Assembly (NCBI GenBank): GCA_002372775.1
Contig: DFIJ01000076.1
Span: forward strand, 1 to 29,617
From: Christensenella sp. UBA3700
GTDB lineage: Bacteria; Bacillota; Clostridia; Christensenellales; UBA3700
Direction: 5' to 3'
DNA: 29,617 nt
Part shown: positions 6,591 to 14,336 of the stretch, in pieces
How positions within the stretch are numbered: the stretch's first letter is position 1
Layout: each line of letters starts with the position of its first letter
Made by a program: the position numbers and the translations under genes
Notes under the pieces: generated by a model
What the model saw: only the letters and a program-made list of their open reading frames with translations
What the model was told of the DNA's origin: nothing
Databases searched by the model: none

Positions 6591-7021
6591 TGGATAAGTA
6601 CGATAGTTTAAAACTTGAGAATCAATTCTGTTTTCCTCTTTATGTTGCGTCAAAAGAGGTAATTAGAAAATATAAGCCACTACTTGATGAGCTTGATCTA
6701 ACTTACACTCAATATATCGCCATGATGGTATTGTGGGAAGAGAAGAAGTGTAAAGTAACAGAACTTGGAAAGAAGTTATATTTGGATACAGGAACAATTT
6801 CTCCATTAATCAGAAAATTGAAATCAAAAAATTACATCAAGATTTCAAGAGCCAAAGATGATGAAAGAGTTCAAGTATTAGAGATAACTCAAGAAGGAGA
6901 CGCTTTAAGAGATAGAGCATTAAAAGTGCCTCAAGAAATGTTAAAGAGCAACTGTCTTTCATTATCTTTAGAAGAAACACTAGAATTAATGAGATTGTTA
7001 AAAAAAGTTATAGGTAATTAA
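6590..7021 (+). CDS. ohrR: MarR-family peroxide sensor, OhrR type
   Basis: The 143-residue protein follows OhrR along its whole length: ENQFCFPLY near the start, LTYTQYIAMMVLWE, LDTGTISPLIRKL as recognition region and DERVQVLEITQEG as wing. The reactive Cys14 and the partner Tyr28 and Tyr39 line up with Cys15, Tyr29 and Tyr40 of Bacillus OhrR. I see no second cysteine placed like that of two-Cys OhrR proteins, so it is probably the one-Cys type. Oxidation of the Cys by organic peroxide releases DNA. It is last in the peroxidase operon and probably acts on the operator at 4816-4830. No ohr gene is present in the window. Confidence 0.9.
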   Translation: MDKYDSLKLENQFCFPLYVASKEVIRKYKPLLDELDLTYTQYIAMMVLWEEKKCKVTELGKKLYLDTGTISPLIRKLKSKNYIKISRAKDDERVQVLEITQEGDALRDRALKVPQEMLKSNCLSLSLEETLELMRLLKKVIGN

Positions 7022-7059
7022 TAGTTCATAATTCCATCCTTATATATTTTTTAGAAATT

Positions 7060-7095
7060 GGATTTAAGTATTAACTTAGGTCCTTTTTCTTTTTA
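7060..7095 (+). terminator. Terminator of the peroxide operon
   Basis: GGATTTAAGT (7060-7069) pairs with ACTTAGGTCC (7074-7083) with two G-U pairs, loop ATTA, followed by TTTTTCTTTTT. Confidence 0.85.
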
Positions 7096-7106
7096 TAAAT
7101 ACCCCC

Positions 7107-7136
7107 TAGACAATAATTGTTAATTATAGATATAAT
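7107..7136 (+). promoter_or_regulatory. Promoter of the GH30 gene, placed for a leaderless transcript
   Basis: TAGACA (7107-7112), an 18-bp spacer and a perfect TATAAT (7131-7136). The expected transcription start, 7-8 bp downstream, coincides with the ATG at 7144. The spacer holds the perfect palindrome ACAATAATTGT (7110-7120), a possible operator. Confidence 0.6.
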
Positions 7137-7143
7137 TAATGAT

Positions 7144-8682
7144 ATGGAACTAGCAAAGAAAAACAAAATTAAAAAAATAGTATTAATTATCGTTGTATCA
7201 ATTTTATGTTTAGCTATTTTGGGTGGCATAGTTTTTGGTATATGTGTTGCTTATCTTAGAAGAGATTCAATTACAGTGAAATTTGATGAGAATGAAACTT
7301 ATCAAACTTTTAGATATTTTGGAGCAACATCAGCATGGAATTATAGATTAGTTGGAGAGAATGAAACTGATGAGATTAAGACTCAGCTTCTTCAAAAGAT
7401 CTATGGAGAAGATGGCCTTCAAATTTCATTGTTTAGATACAATATCGGCGGCGGATCAGTAGAGGTTAGTGATTGCCATTATGATGAAGCTTGTAAGACT
7501 GAGAGCTTCTTTGATGCCTCTAAATATGTAAATAAAGATTCATTCAAAGATGTTAATAATTATGACTTTACTAAAGATGCTGCATATATGGATATGTTTA
7601 AAAGATCTTTAGAAATAGGCAATATTAAGAAAGTAGTTTTATTCTGCAATTCTCCTCATTATCTACTAACAAAGAATAATAAAACTCATGCAGATAATGA
7701 AAAAGAAAACAATCTTGAAGAAGAGAACTTTGAAGCTTTTTCTAATTATGTTTTAATTTGTTCTACATATATTGATAGCGTTATAAAGTCTTTAGGTTAT
7801 AACGATATAGAAGTATATATCTCACCAGTTAATGAACCACAATGGAAATGGGGTGGAGCAGAGGCAACACAAGAAGGTTGCCATTATGATTATGATCATT
7901 TAGCAAAATTCTATGATGTCTTCTATAGAGTATTAAACGAGTATAACACAAGGAATAATACTAATTTTGTTATGGATATCTATGAATCTGGTAACTATAA
8001 ACTAGGTTTAGCATCTTCTAAAAACAAGAAGTATTTATCAGAATTTGAAGATCATGAATTCTTTAAAAATATAAAAGAAATTTCAATGCATTCATATGCT
8101 GCAGATGTATCTAAATCAATAAGACGTTCATTTATTAAATATTTTAATAAATTTGATAAAGAGTTTATTATGTCAGAATATTGCGTAATGCAAGGTGGCG
8201 TAGACAAGAGCGTAGACATGGGTATTTACTCAGCAAAAGTTCTAATGGAAGACTTGAATATTATGAATACTCCAGAATGGTCTTGGTGGCTTTCTATCGC
8301 ATTTGGCGGCTGGGAAGATGGACTAATCTATTTCGATAGACAAACAAAAGAAATCTATAAGCCATATAGATATTATATGTACGGCCAATTTATGAGATAT
8401 ATAGATTATGGTGATGTTCGTGTTAAGGCAGATATAAACGACCCATATGACCTTGGTGGTGTAAATACAGTTGCATTTAAAAAGGCTGATGGAACAATTG
8501 TACTTGTTGTTTTAAATGATAACAATAAAGAAAAAGAGATTAAACTATCTTCTGGTTCATTTAAATCAGCAAAGATTATTGAAACATATGAGAATACTTA
8601 CTGGCACGAAAGAGAAACACAAGACACATCAGCGTTTACAGTTAAACCAAAGAGTGTAACAACAATATTATTAACAAAATAG
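7144..8682 (+). CDS. Membrane-anchored glycoside hydrolase, family GH30-like
   Basis: Starting at the ATG at 7144 gives 512 residues; the frame extends up to a TTG at 7117, but the -10 lies inside that extension. A helix at about 11-36 anchors the protein with the enzyme outside the cell. The catalytic region begins with FRYFGATSAWN and has FRYNIGGGS. The proposed acid/base is Glu231 in SPVNEPQWKW and the nucleophile Glu345 in IMSEYC, both placed as in GH30. A C-terminal beta-sandwich (about 430-512) completes the GH30 layout. The NEPQWKW and QEG motifs recall the beta-1,6-galactanase subgroup, but the substrate is not proven. No ribosome binding site is present. Ends with TAG. Confidence 0.8.
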   Translation: MELAKKNKIKKIVLIIVVSILCLAILGGIVFGICVAYLRRDSITVKFDENETYQTFRYFGATSAWNYRLVGENETDEIKTQLLQKIYGEDGLQISLFRYNIGGGSVEVSDCHYDEACKTESFFDASKYVNKDSFKDVNNYDFTKDAAYMDMFKRSLEIGNIKKVVLFCNSPHYLLTKNNKTHADNEKENNLEEENFEAFSNYVLICSTYIDSVIKSLGYNDIEVYISPVNEPQWKWGGAEATQEGCHYDYDHLAKFYDVFYRVLNEYNTRNNTNFVMDIYESGNYKLGLASSKNKKYLSEFEDHEFFKNIKEISMHSYAADVSKSIRRSFIKYFNKFDKEFIMSEYCVMQGGVDKSVDMGIYSAKVLMEDLNIMNTPEWSWWLSIAFGGWEDGLIYFDRQTKEIYKPYRYYMYGQFMRYIDYGDVRVKADINDPYDLGGVNTVAFKKADGTIVLVVLNDNNKEKEIKLSSGSFKSAKIIETYENTYWHERETQDTSAFTVKPKSVTTILLTK

Positions 8683-8695
8683 ATTAAATAAAATG

Positions 8696-8726
8696 GGGGA
8701 TTGAAATTAATCAATCCCCTTAGTCA
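8696..8726. terminator. Bidirectional terminator between convergent genes
   Basis: GGGGATTGA (8696-8704) and TCAATCCCC (8711-8719) form a perfect 9-bp stem with loop AATTAA. T-rich sequence follows on both strands, so it can serve both the GH30 gene and the acyl-CoA dehydrogenase gene. Confidence 0.85.
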
Positions 8727-8743
8727 TTTTAGTTATATAAGTA

Positions 8744-9688
8744 TTAATACTTATAGAATCCTTCGCCTGTAGCTCTTCCAAGCTTACCGGCATCAATCAT
8801 TTCCTTTAATAACTTAGCTTGTCCCTTGAAGTTGTATGGAGCTAAGAATGAAGGAACCTTTAGATACATACTTACGATATTATAAGCTGTTGTAATACCA
8901 ACTACGTCTAAGATTTCGAATGGACCATTTGGTGCACCTGTGCCTCTCTTCCATGCTGTATCAATACTCTTTGGATCTGAAATGCCATTTACATATAAAT
9001 CCATAGCAGAGAATAATAATGGAACTAACATAGAGTTTAATAAATAACCATTCTTTTCTTTATGTAAAGGTAAACCGATCATTCTAATTTCACTTGCGAA
9101 GTTCATAACTTCATCAAATACCTTAGGATCTGTTAACTTTTGTGACATAACTTCTGCTGTATTATTCTTCCAAATAGAATTAGCAAAGTGTAGTGAACAA
9201 TACTTATCTGGTCTTCCAGTATATTTAGCAAATTGAGATGGAAGAAGTGTAGAAGAGTTTGTTACTAAGATTGTCTTTTCTGGTAGAAGTGGAGCAAGTG
9301 CCTTGTAGAAAGCAACCTTATCTTTAACGTTTTCTGCCATTGATTCTACAACGATATCTGCATCAGCTACTGCCTTTGCCATATCTAATTCTAATTTAAT
9401 TGAAGAATAAGCTTTTTCAACTTTTGCTAAGCATTCTTTCTTATCAAACTTATCTACATCAGCAATACCCATGCACCAAGTTCCAGGCATTTTGCCTTCT
9501 GGCTTATCCATTGCTTCAATAGCAGCGATATAAGATTCCTTTAATTTATCTAGCTTTGGTTGAGTTCTTGTAATACTATCTTTACTTCTTAACCAAATTG
9601 TTACATCTGCGCCACAATATGCTGATTGGAATGCAATCTGGCTGCCAAGAACGCCACCGCCGGCTACTACTACATTTTTTAATTTCAT
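8744..9688 (-). CDS. 3-hydroxyacyl-CoA dehydrogenase family protein (3-hydroxybutyryl-CoA dehydrogenase-like)
   Basis: The 314-residue protein has an N-terminal Rossmann fold with GGGVLG at 10-15 and the family's catalytic pattern: Ser in VTNSSTL, His in SLHFANSIWKNNTAEV and Asn in NGYLLNSML. The C-terminal domain has WKRGTGAPNGPFEILDVVG and ends TGEGFYKY, as in HBDH enzymes. It should interconvert acetoacetyl-CoA and 3-hydroxybutyryl-CoA with NAD(P)H, as in butyrate-type fermentation, but the HFANSIWKNN segment departs from the usual HFFNPVPVM, so the acyl substrate may differ. AGGAGGG lies 8 bp before the ATG. A Rex-like operator sits 50 bp upstream. No partner genes (crt, bcd, thl) are in the window. 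Confidence 0.85.
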   Translation of the reverse strand: MKLKNVVVAGGGVLGSQIAFQSAYCGADVTIWLRSKDSITRTQPKLDKLKESYIAAIEAMDKPEGKMPGTWCMGIADVDKFDKKECLAKVEKAYSSIKLELDMAKAVADADIVVESMAENVKDKVAFYKALAPLLPEKTILVTNSSTLLPSQFAKYTGRPDKYCSLHFANSIWKNNTAEVMSQKLTDPKVFDEVMNFASEIRMIGLPLHKEKNGYLLNSMLVPLLFSAMDLYVNGISDPKSIDTAWKRGTGAPNGPFEILDVVGITTAYNIVSMYLKVPSFLAPYNFKGQAKLLKEMIDAGKLGRATGEGFYKY

Positions 9689-9737
9689 TAATTTTCCCTC
9701 CTATGTGTTATACATATCCTCTTTATTATACATTATT

Positions 9738-9755
9738 TTGTTAAAAAATTAACAT
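9738..9755. promoter_or_regulatory. Putative Rex (redox repressor) operator
   Basis: TTGTTAA-AAAA-TTAACAT matches the clostridial Rex consensus TTGTTAANNNNTTAACAA at 13 of 14 specified bases. It lies between the divergent dehydrogenase and nitroreductase genes. On the minus strand a perfect TATAAT occupies 9730-9725, so the site covers the -35 region of the dehydrogenase promoter. In Clostridia Rex represses hbd-type genes when NADH is low, which fits the gene it precedes. Confidence 0.7.
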
Positions 9756-9835
9756 ATTATTAAAAATTTTACATTATATATTTAAATATATTAAAATAAA
9801 TATAGTATTAATGAATTAGAGTAGGTAGGTGAAAC

Positions 9836-10354
9836 ATGGAATACGAACAATTAATAAAAGAAAGATATTCAGTAAGAAAGTTTTCAGATAAAGAAATTTC
9901 ACAAGAAGAATTAGATAAGATTTTAGATGCAGGAAGAGTTGCTCCAACTGCTAAGAATCTACAACCAATAAAAGTTTATGTTTTAAGAAGTGAAGATGCT
10001 TTAGCAAAAATGGATAAGGCATGTAAGTGTAGATATGGCTCAAAAATAGTTTTATTTATTGTTGCAGATAAAACAAAAGCATATACAAAAGATTATATAA
10101 AGGTTCCATACAATTCGTTTGAAATGGACGCTTCAATTGTTATGACTCACATGATGTTGGAAGCTTCAAACCTTGGCATCGGTAATGTATGGGTTAAAGC
10201 TTTTAATGAAGATATTATAAGAGAAGAATTTAATTTACCTGATAACATAGAGCCAGTTGCTTTATTGCCTCTTGGCTATCCAGCAGATGATGCTGAACCA
10301 AACTATAGACATTTTGAAAGAATATCTATGAAAGATTTTGCGGAGGAAATTTAA
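9836..10354 (+). CDS. Nitroreductase-family FMN oxidoreductase
   Basis: The 172-residue protein opens with IKERYSVRKFSDKEIS (Arg10, Ser12, Arg14 bind FMN phosphate in this family) and continues with AGRVAPTAKNLQPIKVYV and EASNLGIGNVWVKAF, both typical. It is a short form, lacking extra domains. Such proteins reduce nitro compounds, quinones or other electron acceptors with NAD(P)H; the physiological substrate is unknown. AGGTAGGTG precedes the ATG. The stop overlaps the start of the CDF transporter gene by one base (TAATG), and it leads a four-gene run. Confidence 0.9.
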   Translation: MEYEQLIKERYSVRKFSDKEISQEELDKILDAGRVAPTAKNLQPIKVYVLRSEDALAKMDKACKCRYGSKIVLFIVADKTKAYTKDYIKVPYNSFEMDASIVMTHMMLEASNLGIGNVWVKAFNEDIIREEFNLPDNIEPVALLPLGYPADDAEPNYRHFERISMKDFAEEI

Positions 10355-11478
10355 TGCATAAATCTAGAGAAGGGGTTATCTTAAGAACAAGCTTTGTAGG
10401 GATAGGGGGCAATGTCCTTCTAGTAGTATTTAAGGCTATCGTTGGTTTTTTATCTGGATCTATAGCTATTGTTATGGATGCTTTAAATAATTTAACAGAT
10501 GCTCTTTCTTCAATTATCACGATTTGTGGTACTAGATTTTCAATGAAAAAGCCAGATAGGAAACATCCTTTTGGTTATGGTAGAGTTGAATATTTAACAT
10601 CTGCAATCATTGCGGCATTAATCTTATTTGCAGGTGCGACTGCTGTTTATGAATCTATAAAGGCTATTATTGATCATTATCAAAATGGAACAATGCCTGA
10701 ATATAGTATAGTTTCTTTAGTTATTGTTGCTGTAGCTTTGGTTATCAAAATCTTCTTGGGATTATATTTCAAAAAGAAAGCAAAAGATGTAGATTCTAAT
10801 TCATTAAAAGCCTCTGGTAATGAAGCATTGATGGATTCTATATTATCTGCAGCTACCTTAATTGCAGCAATAATTGTTTATACAACTAATATATACATTG
10901 AAGGATATCTTGGTGTAATTATTGGTGTATTTGTTGTTAAGAGTGGTGTGGAGGCATTAGTAGAGTCTTTATCTTCTATTCTTGGAGAAAGATATGATTA
11001 TGAGTTTATTCAAGAAATTAAGAAGGAAATTAAGGCTATAGATGGTGTTAATGGTGTATACGATTTAATCTTAAATTCTTATGGGCCAAACAAGCATGTT
11101 GGTTCTGTTCATATTGCTGTTAAAGATTCTTTAACGGCTACAGAAATTCAAAGAATTGAAAAAGATATAACACTTCTTATGTACTCTAAATACCAAACAA
11201 TAATGACTACAGGTATCTATGCTGAAAATGAGAATACTCCATTCTCAAAGGAAGTAAAAGATAAGGTATTACAAGTAATAAAAGAGTATTCACATATTTT
11301 GCAAATGCATGGTTTCTATATTGATGAGGATAAGAAATTTGTCAACTTCGATTTAGTTATAGATTTTAAAGATGATAAAGCAGATGAACATGTTCAAGAG
11401 ATTAAAGAAAAGCTTGAATCAATATATGAAGGCTACAGCTTTGTAATTAATAACGATACAGATTTCTCATTAACTTAA
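10354..11478 (+). CDS. Cation diffusion facilitator (CDF) transporter with doubled C-terminal domain
   Basis: A 374-residue metal exporter. About six helices occupy residues 10-210, with the family sequence KKPDRKHPFGYGRVEYL at 65-81. The metal site is not the zinc type: helix 2 has Asn45-x3-Asp49 (DALNNLTD) in place of His/Asp-x3-Asp, and helix 5 has Glu157-x3-Asp161. Asn in helix 2 is known from manganese exporters, but the Glu is unusual, so the metal is uncertain. After the normal cytosolic dimerisation domain (about 213-290) an extra 80-residue alpha/beta segment follows, possibly a second ferredoxin-like fold. Translation is coupled to the nitroreductase gene. Confidence 0.88.
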   Translation: MHKSREGVILRTSFVGIGGNVLLVVFKAIVGFLSGSIAIVMDALNNLTDALSSIITICGTRFSMKKPDRKHPFGYGRVEYLTSAIIAALILFAGATAVYESIKAIIDHYQNGTMPEYSIVSLVIVAVALVIKIFLGLYFKKKAKDVDSNSLKASGNEALMDSILSAATLIAAIIVYTTNIYIEGYLGVIIGVFVVKSGVEALVESLSSILGERYDYEFIQEIKKEIKAIDGVNGVYDLILNSYGPNKHVGSVHIAVKDSLTATEIQRIEKDITLLMYSKYQTIMTTGIYAENENTPFSKEVKDKVLQVIKEYSHILQMHGFYIDEDKKFVNFDLVIDFKDDKADEHVQEIKEKLESIYEGYSFVINNDTDFSLT

Positions 11479-11482
11479 TAAA

Positions 11483-12388
11483 ATGGAAGATAGATATAAT
11501 CACCTAAATAAGTTTTTAAAAAACAAATTTAAAGAAAGAACGTTAAAGATATGCATTGACGGTTCTTTCACATGTCCTAATAGAGATGGATCAAAAGGTG
11601 TAGGTGGTTGTATATTTTGTGGTGAAAGAGGTAGTGGTGAAAACACTAAATGTCTATCCATAAGAGAGCAAGTAGAAAATTACTTCAAATCATATAAAGC
11701 AGATAGAGCAAATAAGTTCATTGTGTATTTCCAAAATTTCACAAATACTTATGATTCAATAGAGAATTTAAAAAGGAAATATGACGAAGCTTTAATAGAT
11801 GATAGAATTGTCGCGATGGATATAGCTACAAGAGCCGATTGTATATCGGAAGATATATGCAAACTTTTAGCTACTTATAAGCAAAAATATTATGTGTATT
11901 GCGAAATTGGGCTTCAAACTGCCAATGAGAATACTCATAATAAGAATAATCAACACATAACAAATAATGACTTTATAAAGGCTATTTCGCTTTTAAATAA
12001 ATACGATATTGATGTTGTTTGTCACGTAATGGTAGGCTTGCCAGGTGAGAGTCATGAAGATATCGTTAACACAGTTAATTTGTTAAATTCAATTAAATAT
12101 AGCGGCATTAAAATTCATTCAACTTATGTTATAAAAGATACTGTTTTAGAAGGTATGTACAACAGCCACGAATATGAACCAATAACTATAGACGATTATA
12201 TTGATGAAGTAGTTTATATATTAACTCACATTAACAAGGATGTTATTGTTCATAGGATTACTGGAGATCCACCAAAAGACATTCTAATAGCACCATCATG
12301 GGCTAATCATAAAAAGATTATTTTAAACTCTATAGAGAATAGATTAAAAAACGACAACTTATATCAAGGATGTTTATTTGGAAAGTAA
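11483..12388 (+). CDS. Radical SAM protein, TIGR01212 family (YtqA type)
   Basis: The 301-residue protein carries the family's hallmark cluster site CPNRDGSKGVGGCIFCGERG, with Cys31, Cys43 and Cys46 (C-x11-C-x2-C instead of CxxxCxxC), and later the EIGLQTANENTHNKNN and HVMVGLPGESHEDIV motifs. It should bind a 4Fe-4S cluster and cleave S-adenosylmethionine. Bacillus YtqA has, as I recall, been linked to the maturation of the wobble uridine in tRNA (proposed name MnmL), acting after MnmE/MnmG; whether that holds here is not shown. Starts 4 bp after the transporter gene without its own clear ribosome binding site. Confidence 0.9.
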   Translation: MEDRYNHLNKFLKNKFKERTLKICIDGSFTCPNRDGSKGVGGCIFCGERGSGENTKCLSIREQVENYFKSYKADRANKFIVYFQNFTNTYDSIENLKRKYDEALIDDRIVAMDIATRADCISEDICKLLATYKQKYYVYCEIGLQTANENTHNKNNQHITNNDFIKAISLLNKYDIDVVCHVMVGLPGESHEDIVNTVNLLNSIKYSGIKIHSTYVIKDTVLEGMYNSHEYEPITIDDYIDEVVYILTHINKDVIVHRITGDPPKDILIAPSWANHKKIILNSIENRLKNDNLYQGCLFGK

Positions 12389-12444
12389 TTCAATATTGAA
12401 AAACTTTATAACTTACGCGATAATAAAATATATATGAGGCGCGT

Positions 12445-13608
12445 GTGAGAGAACTATCTAAAAGAACAGAAGATTTTACAGATTCAGTTATTCGTAGAAT
12501 GACTAGAATTAGCAATAGATATAATGCAGTAAATTTATCTCAGGGTTTTCCTGATTTTGATCCACCAAAAGAAATGCTTGATGCATTAAAGAAGGCAACA
12601 GATGGAGATTTCCATCAATATTCTATTACTTGGGGTGCAAAGAATTTTAGAGAAGCTTTGGCTAAAAAGCAATCGAAGTTTATGGGCATAGATATTAATC
12701 CTGAAGAGAATATCGTTGTAACTTGTGGTTCAACAGAAGCTATGATGGCTGCAATGATGAGTGTAGTGGATGAAGGAGATAAGGTTGTTGTATTCTCGCC
12801 ATTTTATGAGAACTATGGTGCAGATGCAATATTAAGCGGTGCAAAGCCAATATACGTTTCACTTAATCCTCCAACATTCTCATTTGATAGAAAAGAATTA
12901 GAAGATGCATTTAAGCAAGGTGCAAAAGCTTTAATACTATGTAATCCATCAAATCCTAGTGGTAAGGTGTTTACTTTAGATGAACTTATGTATATTGCTT
13001 CTCTTGCTGAGAAGTATGATGCATATGTAATAACAGATGAAGTATATGAGCATATTGTATATAAGCCAAATAAGCACATTTATTTTGCATCACTTCCTGG
13101 TATGTTCAATAGAACAATATCTTGCTCATCATTATCTAAAACATATTCTATAACAGGATGGAGACTTGGATATGTTATTGCTTCAAAAGAAGTTATTGAA
13201 GTAGTGAAGAAAGTTCATGACTTTTTAACAGTAGGTGCTGCAGCCCCACTTCAAGAAGCGGCTGTTGTTGGACTTGAGTTTGAAGATAAATATTATGAAG
13301 ATTTAGCAAAGGACTATGAAGCTAAGAGAGAATTGTTTGTTGGCGGATTAGATAAACTTGGTATAAAGCACACAAATCCTCAAGGTGCATATTATGTACT
13401 TGTGGATATATCTGAATTTGGTTATGAATCAGATTTAGATTTTTGTGAGAAGATGTGTGAAAGGGTTGGCGTTGCTGCTGTTCCTTGTTCATGCTTCTTT
13501 AAAACAGAAGAAAATAGATATATAAGATTCCATTTTGCAAAGAAGGAAGAAACACTAAAAGAAGCACTAAAACGACTAGAGAAGATGAAGGAATTAATGA
13601 AAAAATAA
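12445..13608 (+). CDS. PLP-dependent class I/II aminotransferase (GTG start)
   Basis: The 387-residue enzyme has a complete fold-type I aminotransferase layout: NLSQGFPDFDPP at 30-41, CNPSNPSGK at 166-174, ITDEVYEH at 196-203, the PLP lysine Lys232 in SSLSKTYSITGWRLGY and the carboxylate-binding Arg361 in RYIRFHF. The NLSQGFPDF opening is shared with methionine/aromatic/kynurenine aminotransferases, so an aromatic amino acid or methionine is the likeliest amino donor. The start is GTG at 12445, preceded by TGAGGCG; the ATG at 12434 is out of frame and stops after four codons. It is 56 bp from the radical SAM gene. Confidence 0.9.
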   Translation: MRELSKRTEDFTDSVIRRMTRISNRYNAVNLSQGFPDFDPPKEMLDALKKATDGDFHQYSITWGAKNFREALAKKQSKFMGIDINPEENIVVTCGSTEAMMAAMMSVVDEGDKVVVFSPFYENYGADAILSGAKPIYVSLNPPTFSFDRKELEDAFKQGAKALILCNPSNPSGKVFTLDELMYIASLAEKYDAYVITDEVYEHIVYKPNKHIYFASLPGMFNRTISCSSLSKTYSITGWRLGYVIASKEVIEVVKKVHDFLTVGAAAPLQEAAVVGLEFEDKYYEDLAKDYEAKRELFVGGLDKLGIKHTNPQGAYYVLVDISEFGYESDLDFCEKMCERVGVAAVPCSCFFKTEENRYIRFHFAKKEETLKEALKRLEKMKELMKK

Positions 13609-13610
13609 CA

Positions 13611-13642
13611 TTTAAGTAAATTTTAGTTAAGGGTTTTACACT
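13611..13642 (+). promoter_or_regulatory. Putative autoregulated promoter with CiaR-like direct repeat
   Basis: TTTAAG (13611-13616), 5 bp, TTTAGT (13622-13627), 9 bp, then TACACT (13637-13642) as -10. Repeats 11 bp apart are the binding pattern of OmpR/PhoB-type regulators, and TTTAAG-N5-TTTAAG is the streptococcal CiaR site. TTTAGG recurs at 13642 and 13654. The same layout occurs before the polyphosphate operon at 15592-15645. Confidence 0.65.
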
Positions 13643-13667
13643 TTAGGTAAGGTTTTAGGAGGGGCGT

Positions 13668-14336
13668 ATGCGTTTATTACTTGCAGAAGACGAAATTGAT
13701 TTGTCTAATACAATTAAGAAAGTTCTAGAAATGAACCAATATGACGTTGATGCTGTTTATGATGGTGAGGCAGCTCTTGATATGTTAGAGTTCACTAACT
13801 ATGATGGTGTACTTCTAGATGTTATGATGCCAAAGAAAGATGGATATACAGTAGTTAAGGAAATGAGACAAAAAGGTAATTCAACACCTGTTCTAATCTT
13901 AACAGCTAAATCTCAAATTGACGATAAAGTAACTGGCCTTGATGCTGGTGCAGATGATTATCTAACAAAGCCGTTTGCAATTAAAGAATTACTTGCAAGA
14001 GTTAGAGCTTTATGTAGAAGAAAAGGTGGAGATACTCCATCTTATAGTGTAGGTAATATGACTTTGAACCCTGGCACATTTGAAATATCCACAGATAAAG
14101 GAAGCGCTAGATTAACAAGTAAGGAATATAAGTTAATGGAACTTCTTATTAGAAATCAAGGTGTACTTTTATCTACAGCAAAGATTATGGATAGTGTTTG
14201 GGAATATGATACAGAAGCAGAAATTAATGTTGTTTGGGTATTTATATCTTCACTAAGAAAGAAAATGGATTCTATAGAATCAACTTGTGAGATTAAAGCC
14301 GTAAGAGGCGTTGGTTATAGACTTGAGGTTAAATAG
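13668..14336 (+). CDS. OmpR/PhoB-family response regulator
   Basis: The 222-residue protein has a receiver domain with phospho-acceptor Asp51 in LLDVMMPKKDG, acidic pocket Glu7-Asp8, switch Thr79 and Lys101 in LTKPF, then a winged-helix DNA-binding domain (about 128-222) ending RGVGYRLE. Length and architecture fit CiaR/VanR-type regulators. AGGAGGGG is placed 3 bp before the ATG. The stop TAG overlaps the GTG start of the kinase gene by one base. Repeats before this gene and before the polyphosphate operon suggest it controls both. The signal is unknown. Confidence 0.93.
   Translation: MRLLLAEDEIDLSNTIKKVLEMNQYDVDAVYDGEAALDMLEFTNYDGVLLDVMMPKKDGYTVVKEMRQKGNSTPVLILTAKSQIDDKVTGLDAGADDYLTKPFAIKELLARVRALCRRKGGDTPSYSVGNMTLNPGTFEISTDKGSARLTSKEYKLMELLIRNQGVLLSTAKIMDSVWEYDTEAEINVVWVFISSLRKKMDSIESTCEIKAVRGVGYRLEVK

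Noticed and set aside
7063..7080. TTTAAG followed by CTTAGG inside the terminator after ohrR, resembling the response regulator repeat
   Set aside because: The spacing is 12 bp rather than 11, the bases are needed for the terminator stem, and there is no -10 at the right distance.
7117..7143. Upstream TTG start for the GH30 gene
   Set aside because: The TATAAT of the promoter lies inside this extension, so it would not be in the transcript, and the added residues are not part of the signal anchor.
12389..12400. Perfect palindrome TTCAATATTGAA after the radical SAM gene
   Set aside because: A 12-bp AT-rich palindrome is expected several times by chance in a window of this size, and no promoter or second copy supports it.
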